A DNA stretch of 64,000 nucleotides from Trypanosoma brucei gambiense DAL972 (Eukaryota > Euglenozoa > Kinetoplastea > Trypanosomatida > Trypanosomatidae): contig NC_026740.1 in NCBI RefSeq assembly GCF_000210295.1, positions 1,309,691 through 1,373,690 of the forward strand, written 5' to 3'. This document shows positions 38,872 through 50,100 of the stretch, piece by piece (the stretch's first letter is position 1; each line of letters begins with the position of its first letter). Made by a program: the position numbers and the translations under genes. The notes under the pieces are model-generated. The model did no database searches. It was not told the origin of the DNA and saw nothing but the letters and a program-made list of their open reading frames with translations.

Positions 38872-39487
38872 ACCCTATTCACTTTCTGTTCGCGCACCTC
38901 TAAAACTCTTTCTTGCTTTACCCCTTCCCTCCTTTTAGCGTTTCTTCGTCGTTTCAATATGATCTTCCACAAGTGCACGTGTAGCTTCGACAAGGAGGAA
39001 GAGTAAACCACTTCTCGTAAGATGTTGCGCTCAAACGTGGGGACCACCGAATGACAGAGAAGTGGGGGAGGGGGAAGGGAGGGAAAGATCAAAAGGTCGA
39101 AATATTGAGATACCGAAGTGATTACAACAATGAAACGTGAAGGAAACAGATGTTTACAAAGCTGAACGAAAGGGCAAGTTGGAGGAACGGAAGGAGTAAG
39201 ATGTGTCAAAACAAGAGTTCCCCCAGTGCGGCATTGGTAGCCAGAACCAGCTTCGAATGACGCCTGCATGCTCTTATTTATTTTATTTCCTATTTCACCA
39301 TGTGGAAATATTACCCCTTTGAATCTCCCATGTTACGCCGCTAATATCCTCAACTCCGTCTGGTCCGGACCACATCCCTTTCATTTCTCTCTCTCTTTCT
39401 CTCCACAAGCGTCTCCCCAGTTAACATGGAGTTAAATGTGCAGTTGGGATGGTAATTCGAGCGGGAGACCTCACCACCACCACCCTC
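38806..39487. other. Intergenic region, 682 nt
   Basis: Includes the (AT)n run at 38845-38871, and a T/C-rich segment around 39385-39405. No gene. Confidence 0.5.
38845..38871. repeat. (AT)n microsatellite
   Basis: About 40 nt upstream of the EF-hand gene start codon. Confidence 0.95.
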
Positions 39488-40171
39488 TCAAATTTTCGCA
39501 CCAGTTTTAGATCCAAGGAAGCACCGTATACACAGCAAGGCGACCACATTTAGCGCGGATCCAATGAGGTTGTTTCCGTAAAAATGAGCGACGCCGTTTC
39601 CCATCACACGCACAACTGCAACCCAAATCCACACACCTGAGCTAACATTATGGGTACTGTTGACCTTGTTTGAATTATGTTCATTACCTTGCACACGCCC
39701 CTCAATTAAACGCGCCGCAATCAAAAGTGACACGATGTTCACGAAGGCCTCCACCGCAGAGCGGAGGTTCTCCTCATCGAAACCTGGCTGTCCCATCACA
39801 TGATACCAGTTGAACCAACGATACAGTGCGACATCAACAGCGGTCCACGCGACGGCAACAGCGGCACTGGCATCATCGCCTCCACCCATCACTTGCAACG
39901 ACTTACGCGCTTTTGGATCGTTGAGTGCGAAGTCTATCAGCGCTGCATCCATCACCGGGACGGCCAGGACCTTAAACATTTGTTGAAGGCAATTCAAAAA
40001 TAATCCCGAACCCGTCAGCGACGTGATGATTGTCGACTGTGCAATAAGGGAGAGGGCGATAACTGCGACAAGTGGTAGAAGCCGCTGAGGACGCATATTG
40101 TACCCCCTGGAGAGCAGAATGATGGGTAACACCATCAGAATGTATATGGAAATGTTGCAGAGGAGACTCAT
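39488..40171 (-). CDS. TMEM147-like polytopic membrane protein, 227 aa
   Basis: The ATG at 40171 gives MSLLCNISIYILMVLPIILL, like the start of animal TMEM147. Six to seven membrane helices are visible along the length, with polar loops. The segment AVAVAWTAVDVALYRWFNWY followed by GFDEENLRSAVEAFV matches the TMEM147 pattern (ALGWATAEL...R...; F-D-W/E-x-x-x-x-A/M-S-x). TMEM147 is a subunit of the ER BOS complex that assists multi-pass membrane protein insertion at the translocon. One NxS site and a Ser/Asn-rich loop are present. The family call is from pattern only. Confidence 0.58.
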   Translation of the reverse strand: MSLLCNISIYILMVLPIILLSRGYNMRPQRLLPLVAVIALSLIAQSTIITSLTGSGLFLNCLQQMFKVLAVPVMDAALIDFALNDPKARKSLQVMGGGDDASAAVAVAWTAVDVALYRWFNWYHVMGQPGFDEENLRSAVEAFVNIVSLLIAARLIEGRVQGNEHNSNKVNSTHNVSSGVWIWVAVVRVMGNGVAHFYGNNLIGSALNVVALLCIRCFLGSKTGAKI

Positions 40172-40738
40172 TGGATATTTTCTTGTGAGGGAATTGGGCG
40201 TAACTTCTCCCACCTGGAGTGCGTGGACCTCCTGAAATAAGTGCGTCCTAGGAAGAGGGGTGGAAAAAATATATATGTATATATATATATATATATATGC
40301 AAATCAAAGTTGAGACAACGATGACGCGTTCGGTGGAACTTTCACCCAAAAACAACTTTATACCAAGGACATAAGCAGGTGAAATAAACGAGGCTTCCCT
40401 TCGCTCACCACGAATACCCTTGCACAAAAATGTGTATAACCAGAAAAAGGAAGGAGATAATAACAACGAAAAAAAAACAAGACACATGGGTCGGAAAAAG
40501 AACGAAGCAAAAAAAGAGGGAGAGGCATGGCCGCCCGACAACTCATATGCAGTCACAAGGAGCGACAAGCAACCCCTTTGGTAAACAAATAACCAACACG
40601 GGTACGTATGAGACTGCAGGGAGTTGCCTTGCAGCCGCCGTCGCACATCTTCCCGCTCCTCTTGGGAGAAGAGTAAAGAGAGAGGGAAGGAAAGGAACAG
40701 CAAAGCGCACAGAGGCGGTGGATGCATTACAACAATCC
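40172..40738. other. Intergenic region, 567 nt
   Basis: Leader of the TMEM147-like gene and 3' UTR of the large membrane-anchored gene. It holds a (TA)n run at 40268-40298 and A-rich stretches near 40470-40520. No gene. Confidence 0.5.
40268..40298. repeat. (TA)n microsatellite
   Basis: About 100 nt upstream of the TMEM147-like start codon. Confidence 0.95.
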
Positions 40739-43300
40739 CTATGCCGTCACTCCGGTTGAGACAGAGAGATTGGAAGCGAACTGCCGTACAACCTGCCTAA
40801 CGGCTGCGAGAGGGTACCCCTCCAAACTGGCGAGGAAAAGGAAGGCACAACCCTCACAACACACAACTACTGCTACTTGCAGAGTCGTAGATTCCTCTCT
40901 GGAGTCTAGCGACGGGGCGCGCAGCAGCATATGCTCTGCAGAGCGCGACAAAACAGACGAACCCACAGCAGAAGCAGACATGCCAATCACTGGTGTGTGT
41001 TGCTCCTGTGGGCACTCTGCGCCCTCCATATCATGCCCCTCATGACAATATATTGAACCCAGGAGGGAAAACGGGTTGAAGCGCCCCATATCATTGTCCA
41101 TGACGAAGGAATCGGAATCACCATCGTCATCGTCACTATCGCACAGCTGCTCGTAATGCACCTCCAGTGCGGCGGAGGCGCCTAACATGGTGGTCTCCCA
41201 ATGGTGCACACATACGCGGCCAGGAAGCCGCAATAGGTAATCCCGTACTAGTTTCTCGAGCCGAGAGGTTGCCCGGCGTCGCGCCACCTGTGAAGTGTGC
41301 GCAACAAATGGAATTGGGAATACCCTGAGGTGGACAGTAAGGCCATCCATGCCACCAACACAGAATGCAGCAAGCGGTTCACCCATAATAGGTTCTCTTA
41401 CCACAACTGTTGCAGCGGCAGCTGCGCAAGCAGGGTTTAATAATATACTAAAGGGTAGTACTTCGTGTCGTTTATTGCAGTATATAAGCGAAGTACTCTG
41501 TCCGTAATGATTTCCAAGTGACATGGTATCAATTGTACGGCGGCAGAAAGTGACGACCTCTTCCAGCGTGTGGCATGCGGTCGGGAAAAGAAAACACATA
41601 GAAACACATTCACTCCGAATGCGCAAGCAAAACACACTCAGATAGGCGCTGATAAACGCTTCACCACTTGGACCATCCTTATCGGTATGCATATGCATTA
41701 AGTCGGTGGGTGAGACAGCATCGCCGTCACTCCTACGACCCTGTGGATGACGCAAATGGGCAGCACAAACATTATTTGGATCAATGAGTACTTCCTGCAC
41801 ACAAAGAGCCCCTTCCAACTGTAGTGTGGGATTCGGGTCATCCTCCCCCGCGCTGTCACCATTCGTTGGTACCATAATCTGCTGTAGTTGCACTACGAAG
41901 TTTCTCTGTTTACCGCTTTTCGCGCATTGCAATTCGTCATTACTCCTCACAACACTGACAGAGTAGGCATTAGATCCATCAGTGGAGTGATGTACGGAGA
42001 AGCGCCGCACTACCGCGCGAAGATGATGTTCAAAAAATGTTTGCCAACTGAAATTACCCGCCGGCAAGGGTTCGTAGCAAGCCACGACAACGATTCGGCG
42101 TGGGCCGAGGCTTGAAATAGTGGCAAATTGCACACTAACACTATCACTATTACCATTTGTCTCCCCATTTCCCAAAAACCCGTACCTACCCCCACCGGTA
42201 GCGTGTTCAACCGCGCATAAGTCTGGTAGCTGATGCGGTACACTAAAGCCCCACAGCACGTCTGGAGTTGATGGAGCAGCATTGCCAGCTGCTCTGGGAC
42301 CGTTGCTGCTGTTGCGCCCCTCCTTGTCTATCCGGCGAAGGGCACTGTGCGAAGCACTTCCATTTGGTCCTTCACCTCCGGATGCACGAGGTGTCGCCGA
42401 TGTTACTGTCGTTTCCTCTGCAATTGTTAACAGCTCTCGCAGGTGCTCATCCATAACAAAGTCGAGCGGTAGTCTAAATCCCAACCCAAGACGCGGCTCA
42501 GCACACAACAAATAAGAAGGTGACGAGCGTGGCTCAGAGAACTGAATGGACCGCACGAGTTCATTGAAGGCCGTAGGCAGCACGCTCTTCACACGCGTGT
42601 CGGCAATGTACTGCGCAGTTACGGCAAGGCGCTTGCTTGTAAGGAACACAGAGAGTGCAAATCTCAGCTTATTTCCTCTGTCCAGATAACAGTACTCGGC
42701 ACTAGGCAACTGGGCGCTGCCAATTCGAATGTTCCCGGTGCCAGAAAGCAACTTAGCGCAGTCACAAACACGCTCAAGGCTAAGCTCACGATAGTTTTCC
42801 GCCGTCTCTTCTGTTTCACAGTACTCAAACGTTATGGCAACGCGATGCTCCGGCTGTCTGAGGTAACGCAACCCAACAAGTAGCAACGGGGCTTGCCGCT
42901 CCTCGGTTTCCACAGCAAACAGGATGGGTGAAAAAAGCATTCGAACGCCCAGTACGTCATCCCGCCATTCCATAGTCGTTGCGTTGTGTCTCTTCACATG
43001 CCTCTCTGCAAACGCGTAGTAGTATGATCTGTTCGTTGGACCGGTGTTACTTTGGGGAAATGTGGAATGTGGAACCCCGCGGCTATTGGCACTCGATGCA
43101 TCCTGGCCCGCCACGTTTCCTTTTGTTTGAGGTTGGACACTCACCGATTGAAAACCGCCCCGGTTTGCGGCAATGGTAGACAATGCAGACCGGCGTTTGT
43201 TAGAAATATAAGTGACCGCAGAAACAACAACAGCAGCGCCGGCGAGAGCAACTGTGAGGCAACCGCTCCCTGCCAACGTGGTTGAAGGGCCAGTACTCAT
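40739..43300 (-). CDS. Large N-terminally anchored protein with three similar modules, 853 aa
   Basis: The ATG at 43300 opens with a membrane segment (about 14-31: LTVALAGAAVVVSAVTYI) followed by NKRRS, the layout of a signal-anchored protein. The rest looks like three related domains at about 90-270, 270-600 and 600-853. Each begins with a strand ending in a Pro (LGVRMLFSPILF; GFRLPLDF; FSILLNP), has a central helix-rich part, and ends with strands followed by a helix. This is reminiscent of the Mog1/PsbP-like fold. There is no enzymatic motif. A Ser/Asn/Gly-rich disordered insert lies at about 300-370, and an acidic stretch (CDSDDDDGDSDSF) near residue 765. It is probably specific to kinetoplastids. 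Confidence 0.75.
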   Translation of the reverse strand: MSTGPSTTLAGSGCLTVALAGAAVVVSAVTYISNKRRSALSTIAANRGGFQSVSVQPQTKGNVAGQDASSANSRGVPHSTFPQSNTGPTNRSYYYAFAERHVKRHNATTMEWRDDVLGVRMLFSPILFAVETEERQAPLLLVGLRYLRQPEHRVAITFEYCETEETAENYRELSLERVCDCAKLLSGTGNIRIGSAQLPSAEYCYLDRGNKLRFALSVFLTSKRLAVTAQYIADTRVKSVLPTAFNELVRSIQFSEPRSSPSYLLCAEPRLGLGFRLPLDFVMDEHLRELLTIAEETTVTSATPRASGGEGPNGSASHSALRRIDKEGRNSSNGPRAAGNAAPSTPDVLWGFSVPHQLPDLCAVEHATGGGRYGFLGNGETNGNSDSVSVQFATISSLGPRRIVVVACYEPLPAGNFSWQTFFEHHLRAVVRRFSVHHSTDGSNAYSVSVVRSNDELQCAKSGKQRNFVVQLQQIMVPTNGDSAGEDDPNPTLQLEGALCVQEVLIDPNNVCAAHLRHPQGRRSDGDAVSPTDLMHMHTDKDGPSGEAFISAYLSVFCLRIRSECVSMCFLFPTACHTLEEVVTFCRRTIDTMSLGNHYGQSTSLIYCNKRHEVLPFSILLNPACAAAAATVVVREPIMGEPLAAFCVGGMDGLTVHLRVFPIPFVAHTSQVARRRATSRLEKLVRDYLLRLPGRVCVHHWETTMLGASAALEVHYEQLCDSDDDDGDSDSFVMDNDMGRFNPFSLLGSIYCHEGHDMEGAECPQEQHTPVIGMSASAVGSSVLSRSAEHMLLRAPSLDSREESTTLQVAVVVCCEGCAFLFLASLEGYPLAAVRQVVRQFASNLSVSTGVTA

Positions 43301-43929
43301 CTTATGAGGAAAAAGTGGGTGCAACACTTGAATAATTCCGCGTCACACTCACAACCTCCTACGAGTATCCGAATATTTTTTCTTTAAAAAAAAAACTCTA
43401 ATCGAAAATGAATCCTTGCCTCTCCCTTTTCACAACTTTTGCTTGCTGGACTTCTATCTTCCCTTTTGATTCTTTTCTTGACTTCCTTTCTTTTTTTTTT
43501 CCCCCCTTCACTTCCTCCTCCTCCTCCTCCCTTTCGCCTCGATGTTTCCTTTACAAATTTTGTTTGACTCACACCGATAACGTCACTCAACCCTGTCTTG
43601 TATATTTCTCCTTCCCCTTCACAATCAATCAAACCGTATTTCCAATTTTCTTTCGTCCCGTTTCAGTATGGAGACGCCTTCCTTCTCCTCAGATTATTGA
43701 TGATATTTATCGCTATGGGTTATGTAAAGGAGTGAACGCATAAGTAATTATCTCTGCACCTACCTGTGAAAAGACGATCCCTTTCTTCACAATTTATTTT
43801 CTTTTTGCTTTCCTATGCCTTTCCTCCCTAATTAACAGTGGTGGTCTCGCGAGAGACTTTAAAGAAAAGACCCCCCCCCAAAAAAAAGAAGACAAGAGGA
43901 GAATCCACTTGGAACCGCCACTAACACCA

Positions 43930-43949
43930 CACACACACACACACACACC
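43930..43949. repeat. (AC)n microsatellite
   Basis: Short dinucleotide run in the XRNA downstream spacer. Confidence 0.85.
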
Positions 43950-44097
43950 ACACGTTGCTGCTGCGGCTAACTCGACCCCGAACACAACCAGCGCGCCCAC
44001 GAAAACCTTCACTAACACGCGTTCCTCGTGTTTTCTTCTAATTAAGAAAAACAAAAACAAAAAAAGGACCAAAGGGGAAAGGGGAAAGGAAAAAAAA

Positions 44098-44135
44098 TAA
44101 ATAATAATAATAATAATAATAGATAGATAGATATC
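44098..44135. repeat. (ATA)n then (GATA)n repeats
   Basis: Trinucleotide run passing into a short GATA tetranucleotide run. Confidence 0.9.
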
Positions 44136-45229
44136 ATAGTCGCAACTGCTGAACACGCATGTGCACATTAAAATTATTTTCAAAAAAAAAACACTCATAT
44201 GACAAGTACTGTAGGTAACTTACAAAATGGCACCAGGAAAACAATTTTCTCTTTTTTTTTTGTTTTTCAGCATCATAAGCAAGTTTAACCACCGACATAC
44301 ATGAGGAACAAAACCCTTACTTACAGGCAGAAGTCGAAACTCATAACAAATCTGTTTATGAAGGTTAAAACTTTCGTTGCTATCGGGTCGCAAACTCCAC
44401 ATAAGAATTCATACATAACTTGAAAACGGTATTTTCAGACAGGCGTAATAATTCAATTAACCCTTCCATTCCATTTTATGCTTCACTGCGAGTCATGCTC
44501 TGACGGTTCGCAATAATAGTAATGATAGTAACGTATATAATTTCTCCTTTTCAAGGGTGAAAATAAAAATAAAATAAGAAGAATGATTTTAAAATGTAAT
44601 GCACCTACTAAAATTCACGGCTGACAACCCGAACCCTTCACTTTTCCTTTCTTTAAAAAAAAAAAGAACCGCGCATATCGTGAGACGTAAGCACATATAT
44701 TATTGTTGCACGGAAACAAATCTATGACCTTTGATGGGAGTAGGAACAATTAAAAAAAAAAAAGAAAGAAAGAAAAAAAAAGAGAAAAACATGCCAATAA
44801 TATAAGTTTCAAAAAAAAACAGAACCGGGCGGCGGAAGCAGCAGAAACGGTACATGGAAAGAACAGACATCAATACATAGTCATAACACAATAATTTGAC
44901 ACGAAAAGAAATAAAAAGAAAAAAAAAGACGTTGGAACAATACTTGCGGCACGCCACAGAACACTGAAAACATACATCAATAGGCGACCAAAACTAAAGC
45001 CCAAAAGTCAACAACAAAAAAAAAAGGAAAAGGAAAAGAAGTAACAAACAAGAAAAAAAAAAAGAGACACCCAAAGACATTTAATATTTTTTAAACAAAA
45101 AAAAGGGTGATGGGAACAGAAAACATAACAAAACAAAAAGATGCAAAAATAAAGTGATGGAAACGACAATGTGCGCAGACAAAAAACAAAAAAAACAGTA
45201 CTCAAATGACATGCTCTCCATTTTTTTTT

Positions 45230-45260
45230 CTTTTCTTTTCTTTTCTTTCCTTTCTATCTC
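45230..45260. repeat. (TTTTC)n pentanucleotide repeat
   Basis: Imperfect pentanucleotide units in a T-rich block. Confidence 0.85.
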
Positions 45261-45831
45261 CTTTTTCTTTCTTAAAAAAACAAAAATAAAAATAAATTGA
45301 AAAACAAACAAACAAGTTATTTGGAAGGGATGGAATGCGGGAGGGACGCGGGTTCACATGACGTACGTTCGTTTTACCTTTTTTCTTTATTTCTCTTTAC
45401 TTTTATTTTTATTTTCCTTTCATCACATTTTATTTTATTTTTTTTTCTTGCCTGAAAATGACCAGTGCTTTTTTTTCCCCCTTACCGCCTCCTCCGCCCC
45501 ATTTATTCCCTCCGCCCCCCCCCCGCTTCTCCCTGCATGCCAGCTGCGGCAACATGAAGTACCGCATGGGAGAGAAATAAAATATTAAAAACAAAACAAA
45601 AAAAGAAAGGGAATGGGGGTAAGAAAAAGTCGTTTTTCTTGTTCTCAATTGTCACATTCGTCTCTCCACTTCCGTCATTGGTTTCTTTCGTTTTGCTATC
45701 CCCTTCCTTTTTTTCTTTTCTTTTGCCCTTTTTTTTTTTATTTATCCTCTCCTCCTTTTTTTTTTTTGAAACCCAAACCCATACGTTCATCCTCTTAATA
45801 TTAAAATTTAAAAAAAAAACATGCACACACA

Positions 45832-45834
<3 letters not shown>

Positions 45835-45867
<33 letters not shown>
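45835..45867. repeat. (AC)16 microsatellite
   Basis: One of the longest dinucleotide runs in the window. Confidence 0.95.
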
Positions 45868-45868
<1 letters not shown>

Positions 45869-46134
45869 CATATCATCACAATACATGTTGTTGTGCTCTA
45901 ATTTTTTCCCGTATCTGCACACACTTTTGTGTACCTGTATGTATGCGTGCTTCCTATCCTAGTATCTTATATAAATAAATAAGTAAATAAATAAGAAACA
46001 TATATAATCCTTTGTGCCTTCTAACACTTCACCTACTACTCGGCTATTTTATCAACATTTCGATCTCTCCTCTCTTCCCTCATCAATTAATACCTAAACT
46101 CCGTAACTAAACCTAACTATACGCAAACATGCAG

Positions 46135-46138
<4 letters not shown>

Positions 46139-46174
<36 letters not shown>
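46139..46174. repeat. (AT)18 microsatellite
   Basis: Uninterrupted AT run; a second, shorter one is at 46665-46688. Confidence 0.95.
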
Positions 46175-46176
<2 letters not shown>

Positions 46177-46656
46177 GTGCATTTGTCTCCTTCTTTGCGT
46201 TCTCTTCATGCTTTTCATTATTCCTTCTCCAATTCTTTTCTTTTTTTTTTTCTTTCTCTTTCTCTTCACGTCCTTTTACGCAATCCACTCTGTCCTTTAC
46301 TGTTTCCCTCAGCAAAGGAAAGGAAAAGAAAAGTCAAAGAAAAGTACCATGCATTGATACCCCTCGCCCCACATGCGCTCACGCACAAGAAAAAAAAAAA
46401 GAAAATGGAAACACAAACACAAACCCACAAGCACAGTGGGAGGGAAAGGGAAAGGAATATAGTGTGGAAATAAATAGGAGAGAAAGAGCGGACGGCGTTC
46501 ACAGTGAAATTGTGTTTAAACTCCGTTGCAAGTCGAATAATGATAATAAGTAACAAAGAAAAGAACACAGTGGCTTAAAATCCTCTTGTGAATCAAAGAA
46601 ACAAAAAAAGAAAAAGTTTTTCCCACCTACAAGCGTATGTATATACATATAATCTC

Positions 46657-46688
<32 letters not shown>

Positions 46689-47194
46689 TTGTATAGTTAC
46701 TTATATATTTATTTATTTTTATGTCGTAACTGCCATCACGCGAGGGGGCTAAACTCGCTCTCTCCTCCCTATTGTGTTTTCATTTCACCACACAATGTGG
46801 TCGTTCGATTCCCGCGTATCAACCTTCTTTTTTTTCTTTCCTCTCGCACCCATACAAACATGCACACACGCTTACGCATACGTGAACTTCACACATTTCA
46901 ACGCTATCATGGTGTCTTTCATTTCACTTCCAACCACTTGCCACATACACACGCACCAAAAAAAAAAAATTGAAGCAATAGAGACAAGCCCACCTTCACG
47001 CGCCCATTTATCTCCGAGTTCCTCGGGGAAAACGCAAATCTAATATGTACATATGCACATATGCTTAGATGCGAGGTCCACCGTGGGTAAATGTCCAAAT
47101 AAAGACTGAAAAGATGAAAAGGAATGAAGTCACGCTTCATGGACGTATTCTTCGGTTCATTTTCTCCTACCAACACCAACACCACCAACACTCC

Positions 47195-50100
47195 TCATCG
47201 TTTCCTGTCTCCTGATAAATGCTGAGAAATCATGCGCTTCAGAAGCAAAGCCCCTTCACCAGGGCGAATTTGGAATTCACCGTTCAAAACCTCCGACGGA
47301 ACAGTAAAAGAGAAACCAGGCTTCCTGCAACCTTTATCACCTTCGCCATCGCCGCTGTTTGTCCTGTTTGCGTTGCCACTTGTACGCGGTAGTGGAACGG
47401 AGAAGGTCCCGGAGCCGGGGGCTGCCGTGGTGGTTACTGAGCGAGGAGCCACCGGCAGTTTATTGCTAGCGACAGTTGCAGCAGATGTTGCACCACAAAT
47501 ATTCAGCCCTGCATCTGGTGAAGTCGCCTTCGACGATGCCAATTTCCCCATAAGTTCTGCTACTTGGATGCCGCCAGAACCACCACTTACCGTTAGAGAT
47601 GAAGGTGACACGACGTTCCGTCCAGCTGCGATACCAGAAGCACTTGTCTCCCCCATGGCGCTACGTGGCTTCGGGATGCTTGGGGTACCTTCCGTGGATG
47701 GAATTCCCATCCCACGCCCATGTTGCCGTTGTTGATCGTGATCGACCTCCTTTTGCTGCAACTTTTTGCAGATACTCTTTAAATTTTGGACAACGGACCC
47801 ATTTTGTCCTTGTGGCGACTCAGATTCGTCACCCGAAGGTTTATTCAAAACGAGGAGTGTTGACAATTTCGATATCGAGCCACGAGGCTGACGCAGCCTG
47901 CCGTCAAAGTAACTTCCACCAACGAAAGGGTCATCATACACAACTTCCGCGTCGTGGCCAGTTGATAGCAAACGAACAACGGTACCAGTTGCACCGAAAG
48001 GTGCTGCACCACAGGCACGGCAGTTCACAACGCGGGAGCCAAGGTGAACTGTCTGCTCCTGGGGAAGAGGTAATTGGGAAATGTGTCCACCAGCACATCT
48101 TGTGACAGGAAAGTAGAGACACCGCCGCGCCACCGAGCTCAGTATTCTGTCCTCCAACGGCCGTGGCCCTTGACGGTCCAGCTCTTCTTCCAACATTCGC
48201 ACGTGTTCTCGTGGAAAAGCGTCATCTTGGGCAGCAACAAGGGGGACGCTTTGTATGCCACACGATTCGATAAACTCTTCGATCGAACGAAGAACGTCGT
48301 CCACGTCGTTATCAGCCCACTCGCCCGTCATGAACTGCGGGGGATCCAGAGCTTGGGGTGAAGAGGCAATGCTTTCCAGTCGGTCAACAAGTGGTTTGAA
48401 CCTCTCCACGTACGTTTTGATTAAGACAACGGCTTTCCGCGAGAACCATGTCATGTACTGCATGGGACGGGAAGATCGGGGACGAGACTCGCCCTTTTGC
48501 AGGCTTTCCAAGTAGTGACCCGCCGGCGCAGCATCTTGGACTGGCCTGCCAAATGCATCGTCACTATTTGCCAGCCCCGCACCCAACCTGCCACCGGGGG
48601 CTCCCCATGCTTTGCCACCACGCACCGTTTGTTTCGCGTAACCGATGCGAACGAGGTTATTCCGCGTGTAAATGAGGCCGAGCCCAATCTCACGGCAACC
48701 GTACTGAGGGGATGTGCGTACAGAACCTACAAGATGCTTTAGAGCCAAGGGACCAACACGGACCTCATTGCTCACATCTGGCATTGATACCCAATTGCGA
48801 GACGAAGCATAGTCAAGCAGCACGTGCGGAATAGAAACTGGCTTTTGAAACACCCGTGCAGCGACAGTAAACGTCCCCTCAGCATCAGGGCTGGATCTAA
48901 CCACAACACCAGAACTACCATATAGCTGCTGATCCTTCCCCTTCATACTTTTTGGCTCAGCTCCAACCAGTATGACTCTGGAACCAAAGCGGTTATCCCA
49001 TTCCACACGATCCCTCTCAACGTAGCGAGAGTCTTCCGTTAATTTCACGTCTTGCAAGCGCGCTACAAGGGGCAATGCATAGCATGTTTGGTCCTTGGAA
49101 AAGTTGCGCACCACACGCCCCTTTCGGGTCATGCGCATTCCAGTAAAAAGGTTAACATACACGAGTACTGTCAGGTTGCTTACAGACATTCCGAGCTTCT
49201 CCCGCATACACTGTCGATGTGTTTCCAATTCCTTCGCTATATTCATTGAAGCGTCCCGGTTTAGTTCCCGTACGTTGGCACCACACGAAACACCCTCTAG
49301 ATTTATATTGGCGCTGATGTGCACACGTTTGTCGCTAACCGCTACCACACGTGCGCGGCGGTAGTGCGGGAATCCAACAAGAACTTCCTGCCCAACAAGC
49401 GTTGCGACCTCATGGGCGGCAATAGCGTTGAAGCTGTCCTTCAACCCTAGGAGCAAGCTCTCACCGCGTGCGGGCATGCCGAAGATAGTCACAACACCGC
49501 TCTCACGTTGTGGGGTGATGTAACGCCACTTCGACCGAAGTGTCGTGAACCCTTCAAACTGTTGCTCACCAGTACACACGCCTGTGCAGAGCCGCGGAAT
49601 AAACTTTGTCAAGGGGGGGAAGTCGAAAGCGTCACGGCGAACGGTGGTTCTTCTCAGGGGCCCAAATAACGAGTTTGGCACCTCGTAGGCTTCAATAGTG
49701 GGATCGTAGGCATAAAGGGTTGGTAGACCTAGGCGGTTGTTCTCACGTTCCTCCGGCGTTACTCGATCTTGCACAGTTTCATACGCGGCAAGCAACGTCC
49801 GTTCTTCGATGAAGGGAATCAACACTACACCCTCCCAGGGTGCGCGTGTGCCCTCTCGATCGATTTGAAGCTTTTCTGGAAAATACCTGGCCAGAGGACT
49901 GTTTTTGCTTCGTAGTAACGGCCAATAGGCACGGGGCATAGAGCGGTACGACATAGGCGGCAAAACCGCGAGCAACTGTTGGTGGGGAAGAAAAGGTTTA
50001 CCGGGATCAAATTTAACACAAGCCGCCACAGCGGGAAGATTAACCAGATCGCTGGCCATTGGCGCGTAGTGGTGTGGAAAGTACCACTTCCACGATGGCG

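Larger units (their letters stand above)
43301..47194. other. Very long spacer, 3.9 kb, probably mostly XRNA 3' UTR
   Basis: No convincing ORF on either strand. It is made of homopurine/homopyrimidine blocks and simple repeats: (TCC)n about 43513-43530, (ATA)n(GATA)n at 44098-44135, a (TTTTC)n run at 45230-45260, (AC)n at 45835-45867, (AT)n at 46139-46174 and 46665-46688, with many A and T runs. It is the longest non-coding stretch in the window. Confidence 0.55.
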
